From the NCBI GenBank assembly GCA_015680685.1, contig MNCI01004881.1, positions 625,677 through 689,676 of the forward strand: a DNA stretch of 64,000 nt, in the 5' to 3' direction. The DNA comes from Gnetum montanum. Its lineage: Eukaryota > Streptophyta > Gnetopsida > Gnetales > Gnetaceae. The notes beneath the pieces are model-generated. The model saw only the letters and a program-made list of their open reading frames with translations, did no database searches and was not told the DNA's origin. Below, piece by piece: positions 46,713 to 56,060 of this stretch. Positions within the stretch are counted from its first letter, which is position 1. Each line of letters opens with the position of its first letter. Position numbers and translations under genes: made by a program.

Positions 46713-48652
46713 CGGTTGAGGACGACAAGGATTAATAAATGAAAGATGAGGATCCTTGCAGGTTGGAAATATTGGAACTTGGTCATACTTACCCCATCAA
46801 GGTTCACACACTTGATTACAATGAGCATAGTGGGGCAATTTTTATGATGTAGTTCCCAGATAACGAGTTGACCCACTATGATGTTTGTGACCGTTAGATA
46901 GTATGCAAGGATTGGATTGTTTCCTTCCATGATTGTGTTCATTGGGCCGTATGGTTGTTGGAGTGTGAGTTGGTGGCCCTGATGAAGTTACACGAGGCAT
47001 GGGGTTCGAAGGTAAGGGTACACCACAGTGTGGGACTTGTGCTGAGTTGTAGGATGCAATGGCCTCTAAATTACATTGTCCCTTCTTATGGTCGTGTTTA
47101 AAGAAAGGAAAATTTTGATGTTGAGGAGGCTTTTCACTGCTGTTAGTAGTAGTAGCACAAGTGTCGTTCATGGGTTTTTGTTGTGGTGCAGGCACCTTAG
47201 GAACAATTGGTGGCAATGTAGAAGGAGGGAAAGGATGAGAATTTTGAAAGTTAGGAGGAGTATAAAGTGTACAAGGTGGTGGTTGTGTTGGAGGCATGGA
47301 TTGATAGTATTAAGGAGAATGGTACTGTGATGAGATAGAGTATGTTGGCTTAGTTGGAGAAACAGGATGTTGAACAAGATAAGCGTTTGGATTCGGATGA
47401 TATGAAGGGTGTCTCCAGTCTAAGGGTGGATTCTCCCACGACTGGGGTTGTTGCCACTGTGATCAAACACAGTATCTCTGTACGAACTCTGGATGTAACA
47501 TGTTTCCCCAATGCTCATGTAAATGTAATAATATTGGGCATTGGCCCTTGGGATGATCGTATAGGCATATGTTACATTCATACGTATGATTGGCAGTTGA
47601 GCTCTTAATTTCCTTATCCCTTCTTTTCGATTGTCTAATGTTTTGTCCTGCTTCTTGGGTTGTCAAAACTCTATCTCCAATAATATTGATAAATTCTCCA
47701 CACTTTTGATATGTCCATTCCAACATCTTATTGATCTTTGCCTAGACTTCCTCTAACAATTGTTGTACTAGCAAAGATGGTGTTTCCACCTTGAGATTGG
47801 TTGATCTCACCTTTTTATGATTATGGACCTTTGTTAAGTTGAGATTTCGGTCCCACTGATGTTTTTCAGCACTCTCCCATCTAGCTAATTCTCCTTCTTC
47901 TTTTGCTACCCGCTTAATAAGCTCTTGGACTTGATGGGTTCGTAGTTCATATAGTTGATCTTGGGCATACATCCCTAGGGTCTCTCTTGTTTCATCACAA
48001 AGCCCATCAATGATATGGTACATTAGCCTTTCCTCGGAAAACCCATGGCCAAGATAGTTGTTTAACAGTGCATAATATCTTTCTAAGGCCATGTTCAAGG
48101 GTTCATGTTGTGTTGGATTTGTTTTCTCAAGGCTGACACTCTTGCGTAGGTTTGATATTTTTTGTTAAAGACTTCTACCATTGTTGACCAACATCGTATT
48201 GAATTTGGTTTTAATGATCTATACCATACTTTTTCTTGGTCAACGAGTGTCATAGGAAAGAGCTTAAGTTTTTGCTAACTGTTATCAATGTTGTTCCATG
48301 TGCAAGCATCGTAGAAGGCTTGTAAATGTTGATGTGGATCTAAGTCATAGCCTCCTAAAAATTTGGGAAAGTTATTTAAATCGAGCCTAGGTAGACGACT
48401 CTCTTTACAATGCCTAGGTGAGATTCAAATAGCCTCTTGTATTTGTGTTAGGCTTGTAGTGGCCAATGGGGGTTCATCGTGATCGGGTAAGTTATACCTC
48501 CATGCATTGTGATGACGTTGTTTTCGTTCATCTTTATAGGAAACCCCCACCTTAGGTTGCATACTCCAATCTTCATTGTCATACTGTTCGTTGGTTCTCC
48601 AATGAACTTCCTCACTAAGTGTGGCATTATCGTGCTCTTGTAGGAGAGGCAT
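46713..48652 (-). pseudogene. gag: gag pseudogene of RE-E
   Basis: ATG at 48652 (reverse), MPLLQEHDNATLSEEVHW. NFPKFLGGYDLDPHQHLQAF is near 48300-48365. The 118-codon open piece 47742-48098 has MNMALERYYALLNNYLGHGF, GMYAQDQLYELRTHQVQELI and a heptad-like basic part. The knuckle at 47538-47576 reads CNICLYDHPKGQC, with one residue more before the last Cys than in the other gags. A Pro/His-rich tail at 46842-47377 is read in more than one frame. The N-terminal HPDEY segment of the other gags was not seen, so this gag may be shorter at the start. Confidence 0.75.
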
Positions 48653-48768
48653 TGTTGTGTGTGAACTTATATGTGACTTTTATAATTACTTCTTCTTCCT
48701 AAGAGATATATCGTGAAGTCCTATACAACGACCTTGTATGATATAACTAATCTAGATAACTAGCACCG

Positions 48769-48786
48769 TCCCCGGCAACAACGCTA
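48769..48786 (-). promoter_or_regulatory. primer-binding site of RE-E (tRNA-Asp type)
   Basis: TCCCCGGCAACAACGCTA on the plus strand. Its first eleven bases match the tRNA-Asp 3' end exactly; this is the best preserved PBS in the window. One base separates it from the LTR. Confidence 0.88.
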
Positions 48787-48787
48787 A

Positions 48788-49638
48788 TGATGAGTGGCAA
48801 GATACCCCTACACTCAACCATACAAATACGAGTGTTCTCACACGCGATCTAGTCGAACTCTGCAGACGGACTAGTTGTGGCATCTAGATCGTTAATCTTA
48901 GGTCGCAGTTCACTATCTTCCCACTTGGACTAGCATTATATTTGTCACGCATGGTTTAGTCTAGAGTGAGGTGTATGATGTGTTCCTAATCTAATGCTAC
49001 TCCTGAAAGCAGTGAAAAGTAATGTTAAATTAACTAATCTAGGAGAGAGAGGGTAAGAGAATCTAATCTAGCCTAAGTGCGATGAGCATCCGTCCCTTGA
49101 TTATCTGTACACATCTTGGACTTCGTGCACGACTACCACTGGGATTACCAAGCCCAGATCCTAGGTATGCCACTGGGTTACCAAGTAGTCACACTTGAAT
49201 GCTCGTAATCAAGTCGTACTCATTCCGCGTTCTAACGTGAGTTTAAGGGTGAGAGAGACTAATTAGGAAAGTAGTCAATAACAATTAAATAAATAAATAA
49301 ACAAAGTGAATGCTGCAATGATGAAGTAATCTCGATCTTTATTTCCGGTCATGTGCGTGTCCAAGTACGTCACACTCGAATAAAGGATGTCGTACAATTA
49401 CATAAAGCACACTACGAGCATACACAGGAAAAATAATCTATCTCTGGAGAGATCAAACTGCTAGAGTTTCGCTACAATCTAACTCTATTGTGTAATAAGG
49501 AAGAGCTGCCTCTTATTTATAGAACTGGCGGTGGACTGCGATATTACGTACGCGATATCACAAGGGACGACGCGATATTGCAGCTGATGTGATATTGCGT
49601 ACGCGATATTGCGGCCTATGCGATATCGCGTCCCATCA
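48788..49638 (-). repeat. 5' LTR of RE-E
   Basis: 851 bases, TGATGAGTGG to CCCATCA on the plus strand. U3 (49530-49632) has at least five GATATT/GATATC units in a CG-rich setting (CGTACGCGATAT). The 3' copy (819 bases) lacks about 30 bp of this array (41725-41795), so repeat number differs between the two LTRs. Confidence 0.92.
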
Positions 49639-50533
49639 ATTATGATACCGTATCAACGACGTCGTTGATATGATATCATAGCATATGCTACGTCATCATT
49701 GATACGATGTCTCAAGATGTGTGCAGCCCTATAAATACAACACTTGGATGCATAATCTGCTAACTTTTCATTCCCATCGTAACCAAACTCTTGCAGTTTC
49801 ATTTCTTGAATTTAGACTTAGTGATTAGAAGAGTGAATGCTAGTAGTGTGATGTGTTGTAGTTGGAGTCCTTATTCAAGCAGTTTGTACTTGGGCACAAG
49901 TTGTGACCGGAGATAAAGACTAAAAATATTTCTCATCATTGCAACATTCCCTTAGCTTACTATTTTTACTTAGCATAATGTTTACTACTTTACTAGCATA
50001 ATACTTTAGTTTTCCAAATCACTTTATTTTTACTTGTTGATAGTAAGCAGAATGGATATAAATGATTTTGAGTGCTAAGTATGATCGTTTGGTAATCCTA
50101 ATAGTATTATTGCTTGGTTCGCCCGGTAGCATGATACTTAGTAATACTAGTTATGATTACATGAGCCCAAGACATGTTTGGTAAATAAGGAATGGTTATC
50201 CATCATGGTAGGCTAGAATAGACTTACGTTTCCATTACTAGATAAACTTAGCATTTAACTCTACTTTCATCATGTTTACACTTAGGAGCATAACAGGCAC
50301 AAACAACATCATCTAATCATACACCTCACTACAAGCTAAACTATACACTTAGACTTACTAGCTTAAAGTGGGAAGATAGCTATCACAAGCTTAACTCAAT
50401 TACTAGCATATCAACATTGTCTATCCATGGATCATGATTGGGTTATGCGTGAACACATTATGGATCATGATTGGGTTATGCGTGAACACATTATTTGTAT
50501 GGTTGGGTGTTGAATTACTCCATTGCTCACTAA

Positions 50534-52426
50534 CCTAGGAAATGAAATTCAAAAGCCTTACCAACAAACTACGTCTCATTTACCGGAACATGAATTGATT
50601 TATATGTAAAAGAGATTTTCTACTATATCATTTTTAAGGTATAACATAAACTTTATTTCCAGTTTCAATTTCAAAAATATTTGAATCCCTCTAATTTGAT
50701 GTAAACGTAGAAAAAGAAAAAGAATAGAAATTACTGTCCAGTGGAATCACAATTCTCACGTTTCTGATTCTAAATCTCCTAAAGAATAGACCCTCATCCA
50801 TATATTTAAAGGATGTATCACGATAGATCCCTTTCGTTTCTTTCTTCCTTCAATGAAGATTAAAAAATTTAAAAAGCAAACAAACGACGTCCAGAAGATG
50901 CGATGATCTCAAAAGAGTGTGCAGGACGTCTTTTTGTTTAAAAGAATGGATAAAGTTCTGAAAGATATAATCTTCTGTACAGGTAAATCCAAATTTAGCG
51001 ATTTTAATATCCCTTAGTTAATGAATTTCTTTCATCTCTTATCGAAAAAGTGTCAAGGCTTTCATCTGTCTCAGAGATGCTATCGTATCGTCTTCGCTTA
51101 CCTCTATCCAAGTGAGACAGAGTCAAATTACATGATGTCAAAGGTTGCAGGTTCCAAGTATCGACGTAAAGAATAAATAATCCAGAAGCAAAGTACCACG
51201 AATGTTATGCTGCCACTTCATTCAATAATAAATTCATTTACGCGTTCAATTCTGAAGTGCAATTATACCTGGCACTTCATCCACTAAACTGATTCAATTT
51301 TAAACACTAACTTTATTAATCTTAATAAAAAATTCTTGCAAAAACAAGCAACGGGGCGAACCGTCTTGCACTGAAAGGCCAACTGAACATTCAAAGATCT
51401 GTTTTGATTTTGGAACAATTTTCAAACATGTGCAGATCCAAATGATCCCTGTTTCCAGGATTCCGCCTTCCATCACAGGTTCACGCGCCGCTGTTAAAAT
51501 AATAAAAAGTCAAAAACCGATGGTTTACCGACTCGGAATCTTCCTGCGTCTCGAATTCTTTTATGGAGGAGAGGACACCATTGGATTTGTTCCAATCCAG
51601 CAAAGTAAAAATTAATCGCCACCAGTCTACGTGTTGTGCCAAGGAAATGCATGGCACGCGTCCCTTGTGAAACAACTCGATTTCTGTAATTTATTATAAT
51701 ATTTGGGGTGCTTTATTGCCAGGAACGGTAAGATTTGCTGTCCCATTTATAGTGGCGGCTGATTCGCACATGAAATGAATCTGAATTAAATTAGGTGGAC
51801 ATATTTGCCACAGATAGTTGAGACAGAAAGGCTCTTGGGATCTGTTTAAGGTCTTGCCTGATCTTCGAGGAGCTGTTTCCTTTTTTTGTTTGATGATGCA
51901 AAAGAACACGTTATTAATGTTAAACATCTTTGTTGGTTCACAGTTGAAAAACAAAGCGATAAAAGAGACGCATGGGCACAGAATGAAGTGCCAGATACTA
52001 CATACAATGTATGGTTGCGATGAGTCATTCAGTATATCTAGAACATGACAAACTTGGAAGGTGGTGATAGGTAAGAACGTCTACAAAACGTGACGTGCAT
52101 AGCTTACCAAGTTAAGGATAACAGATTATCATTATTTAATGAAAGCATATATATTCATTATTTGACTACATGGAGACTATATAACTAACAGGATAGTTTG
52201 ACTAAACTTAAAATATAAAGACAATATTTTAAGTTATTAAGTTTTTTAGGGAGGGACAAAGGAATAGATGTTTAAAGTGGAAATTTTTTCACTATAGGTA
52301 TTTTTAGGACATATAATCAATGTAATATTATATATAATTTAGGTAGAATGTAAATGTCGCATGTAAGATGGAAATAAATATAAGATTGTCTTATTAATAG
52401 AATTAATCTTTTTATGATTACAGTGT
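50534..52426. other. unassigned flank between RE-A and the solo LTR
   Basis: I see no LTR homology and no recognisable gene. Base composition is more balanced than in the elements (50800-51900). Short ORFs up to about 86 codons (51694-51954) overlap on both strands and show no known motif. It may be ordinary intergenic host DNA or a very old repeat. Confidence 0.5.
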
Positions 52427-53330
52427 TGATGAGTGGCGAGGTACCCCTACACTCAACCATACGAAACGAGCGTAGCACGCGCGATCCGGTCGAACTCCGC
52501 AGACTAAATGCCTAAACGCCCCATGGAACACTTGTGGTTAATCATTCGTTATCTTCCTAGACTTACTTGTTGTTGTCATGGTGTATGGTTAAGTAAGTCT
52601 GAGGTATATGATTTTTTTGGTCTTTTCTAGTTTTATGTCTTCTATACTAAGAGCAAAGGGTTGAGAAACTAACAACTCTAACTAATGTCCTAAGTCTAAA
52701 TTAACTAGCATCAGCATTCCGTTCCCACTTATCGTACACACCCTGAATTGTGCAACTGTGGCTACCAAACGCTAATCGTTACTGGGATCACCACACGTAA
52801 CGCACGTGCTCGAAGTGGTCGTACTGAGGCACCTAACTAGCCTAAGTGTGACGAGCAGCCGATTCCTTGACTAGCCGTACACATCCGTAGATGCTCGTAA
52901 TCAAGTCATACTCGTCCCACATTTTAGGAGACAAGGGTGAGAGAATCTAATCGCGATGAGTAGTCGATTCCTTGGTTAGCTGTACACATTCGTCAATGCT
53001 CGTAACCAAGTCGTACTCATGCCACGCTAACAACAGGTAATAAATAACATTAAATAAAACATATCCATGTACTGCAAGGTTTATCCACAAAGCTCGTCTT
53101 TATTGCCATACACAACTTGCGTTTAGATACAAAGCTGCTCGAATAAAGAACCGTTCACTTGGGGGACTCCTACTGTGGGCACATGGAAAATATTCTATCT
53201 CTGGGGTGATCAATCCACCAGAGCTTCGCTACTTCTAGCCTAGGATGGGAAATGAAGGGAGTGCTGCCTCTTATTTATAGATTTGGCGATGGACCGCGAT
53301 ATCGCGGCTCATGCGATATCGCGTCTCATA
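52427..53330 (-). mobile_element. solo LTR of the same family, reversed
   Basis: 904 bases from TGATGAGTGGCGAGG to GTCTCATA, with perfect TSD AGTGT at 52422-52426 and 53331-53335. No PPT or PBS is attached on either side. U3 at 53285-53325 holds a 14-bp perfect palindrome CCGCGATATCGCGG and a second GCGATATCGC. A reverse TATA (CTTATTTATAG) is at 53270-53280. A solo LTR forms by recombination between the two LTRs of a full element. The terminal CATCA has lost its C. Confidence 0.92.
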
Positions 53331-53335
53331 AGTGT

Positions 53336-56060
53336 TGTGCCTTTCCCTTCTACAAGCTTGTGATAATACATCATACTAGGAAAAAATCATATTGCTAAAG
53401 CTAACATAAAATAATGGGATGAGATGAGAGTTAAAGTTCTCTTATATAAAATGTCAAACCATTTACATGAAATCAAATTAATATTTGAACAATTTGGACA
53501 TAGTATTCTTCGTTGTGAAAAAGGTGTAAGGTGCTTGTTTCTCAAGTTCTAAGACCTAGGTTTAAGCATTGGAAAGAAGTTAGGCTTTCACTCTAGAAGC
53601 GTGCCTTGTTAGGATGAGCATTGAGCTTTTGGGTGACAATCCTTATTTTTGCTTTGTGAAAGGTTTTTTAAAATATACTCTTTAATATGTATTTTAACTT
53701 GAAATTTCCTAATTATAATAAAAAGATTTTAACTTGAAAATCTTTTAAATTATAACATAAAGATGGGAGCGTCCTCCTCAAAAAATGAATAATAATTAAA
53801 AAAATATTAATAAGTTGAAATGTAACTATTGCTTTGATTTAAGTGATACCATGGTTAGCTATGTAATGCTAATGATACTAACCTTGTCACTTTATAAGTT
53901 GTATTGATATTTTACTAAATTGTAATGTTAACTATGTAACTTGGTGATATAATCCTTTCAACAATGTAGAAAGTTAAATACATCATGATACTAAGAGATT
54001 GAAATATTTATGGTTGTGCTTATTTCTTAAATATTGACCCCTCAAATTTAAATATAAATGTAGTTGTTTAAGCTTTTACTCCTCTAGACTTAGTATTTGG
54101 CCTTAGTAAAGACACCTATTATTCTATTTTCTATTGATACGGAAAAATCATTTTCCGAGCTTTTTTACCTAAAAGTATTTCCAGCAGACAAAACGTTGAA
54201 ATGAAGTACAAAGCAAGGCACGGCCAATTTCCAAATTTATTAATGTTGGAATCGTCCTGAAAAATTAACTTGCATGAAAACAAGGAATGTAACAGCAAAC
54301 CTAAAGTTTCACCGCAATATATTTAGCACCACTGGGCAATGCCTAAATTTCACCAAGTAAAATAGCTTAAATTACCAAGAATTGGAGACGTCAGGGTGGA
54401 TCCTCTTGATAGTTGGTTAAAGCTTCGTCCAGATGGCAAGTTCATGTCAAGCAATTAGCACATGCTAACTGAAACCTGATCAAACTTGTAACTGGCTGTT
54501 TCAGTTTTATCCATTGATAACTAACAAAATCTTTACTATGTCCATTTATGCTGGGTTAAAGAACGTCTTAATGCTAATAAATGGCGGGTTTGGAACAATC
54601 CTCAGGCAAAACACAGATATAGACGCAGACCTGCAAAATCAAAATACTAACAACTGCCAAGCACGGGTGACGGACAGATGGCGGGGATTTATGGGCAAAT
54701 GGACTCTGCAACACTTTTATAAATCGGCGTAAACAAGGTAACGTATGTACATGGCTGCCAGTACAAATGTCTAAGGATTTGTCCAAAAAATCTGTTGCAG
54801 AGGTTGCGTTTTTCTTTACCTACTAAAGCCAAATATGCTGTGCCGGTACTCCTGCACTGGTTTTTGTCTAACCCACAGTGCGGGGCTGTTGCTTTCAAAT
54901 TTTTGAAGAAATTAAGATAGAGGCGCCACTGATTGACTTGCATTTGTCTGCAAGCGATTGCTTTTCTGCGTCAACTAACCAACCAACCAACCAAACATGC
55001 ATCCGAAATTTGCCTCATTATTTAGGTGATTCTCGTTATGGCATGCCGACTGCAACAAAAAGTGCAGGCACTTTGTGAGGACCTTCGTTAAATTTGCCTC
55101 AAAATTTTTTGAACATTTTTGCGTGTTTCATGGGAAGCCAGTGATCTGGGCTTGGAAATTTGGAAATTTTTCTCAAATTTGAAGTCTCCGCTGAGTGCCC
55201 ATGCCCCATATAGCACAGGCAGAGATTTCTGTTGCCATGAGAAGCGTGAGATTCTGACAACAGTTTGGAAGTTGAACAGGGTGCCTGGTTTTGTGGGTGG
55301 TTGTGTACTCTCACAAAGGAATTGGGAATTGGGAACTTTCTTTTAACATGGCTATTCTCAGGGTAAAAGGAATCAAGGTATAGAAATTTTCAGCATCAGT
55401 TTGGTAGAGCTTACACTGCTGATGATGAATATAAAATAAAATCGAAGAAAGTAGTATGGTTCCATATTGAGCAGAAATTTTAACAGCTTATTGTTATTTG
55501 GCCAGTTGAAAATGTTTCGTGGTAGTAGCTCCCATTTAGATTAAATCATTCTTGTGTGTGTGTCTGTTTTTTTTTCTTTTATTGTTGGGAGTCTGCTGTT
55601 TCTCGTTTAAGAATCGACGAAACTTCCAGCCTGTGAAGCATTTTACAAAACTTGGAATTGGTGCTAGATCTCCTGTTTTTTAGGCCATTATTTAGGAGAT
55701 ATTAGAACGGAAACCCAGATTAGCAAATTCAGGCTAGTGCTGGAAATCGTGTCCAACAAGCACCGTTGGTGAATGTCTGGCCTTTCTTAACAGATTAGCT
55801 ATTAATAGCGGAGAAAAACATGGCCTGGATTAAGAGAATTAACATCTTGTGTAAGACCCTGTGGCAGATAATGCCACCTAGGATGGCCTCACCACCATGG
55901 ATAGGCCTACAACATGGACTGACTAAATTAAATCATTTCTGTTGAGCCCAGATATTCCGATTAATAGGGGAAAAGCAGGCTGTTGAGTTGAATTGATGAA
56001 GCAATTAATGAGAAACTTTTTGCAAATGTGAAGGCTGCCTGGTCAACAAACTGGACTGCT
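53336..56060. other. upstream region of the 5-phosphatase gene
   Basis: No second gene supported. AT-rich, with a short AACC microsatellite at 54976-54994. ORFs up to 84 codons overlap on both strands without motifs. The gene's promoter and any untranslated first exon should lie here, but I cannot place them. The reading frame of exon 1 stays open upstream to about 55992. Confidence 0.45.

Larger units (their letters stand above)
40981..49638 (-). mobile_element. RE-E: non-autonomous element with gag and ORF3 but no pol, inserted in the RE-A 3' LTR
   Basis: 8.66 kb, minus orientation, perfect TSD ATTAT (40976-40980 and 49639-49643). On the plus strand: 3' LTR (40981-41799), PPT, ORF3 (41963-44732), leader and internal promoter-like block (to about 45300), noncoding, gag (46700-48652), PBS, 5' LTR (48788-49638). 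No protease, RT, RNase H or integrase motif occurs. Gag runs directly into the pol-end purine motif at 46693-46712. Movement would have needed proteins from another element. Confidence 0.92.
1..50533 (+). mobile_element. RE-A: oldest Ty3/gypsy Athila-like element, 5' end outside window, split by RE-B and RE-E
   Basis: RE-A is present as 1-3515, 36765-40980 and 49639-50533. Its 5' LTR and the start of gag lie left of the window. Visible parts in order are gag remnant, protease remnant, a collapsed pol, a T-rich post-pol region, an internal promoter-like block, ORF3, a polypurine tract and the 3' LTR. RE-B interrupts it at 3516 (TSD ATTAC at 3511-3515 and 36765-36769). RE-E interrupts its 3' LTR at 40981 (TSD ATTAT at 40976-40980 and 49639-49643). 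RT, RNase H and integrase are absent, so this copy could not have moved on its own. Its own TSD cannot be checked because the left end is missing. Confidence 0.85.
40954..50533 (+). repeat. 3' LTR of RE-A, split by RE-E
   Basis: The LTR is 40954-40980 plus 49639-50533, about 920 bases. It starts TGATAAATCC. U3 has three abutting perfect palindromes at 49651-49690, with TATAAATA at 49730-49737. The AATAAAGA-type signal is at about 49914. The end is degraded: GGTTGGGTGTTGAATTACTC then GCTCACTA, where other LTRs end ACTCATCA, so its boundary is approximate. A 33-bp exact tandem duplication lies at 50427-50492. Confidence 0.82.

Noticed and set aside
47076-47330. Arg/Trp-rich plus-strand ORF
   Set aside because: It is the complement of the RE-E gag tail, rich in Pro/His codons, and is a shadow.
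53500-53760. Possible tRNA-derived SINE, with a box-B-like CTAGGTTTAAGC and an A/T-rich end
   Set aside because: There is no convincing A box, no clear TSD and no second copy in the window.
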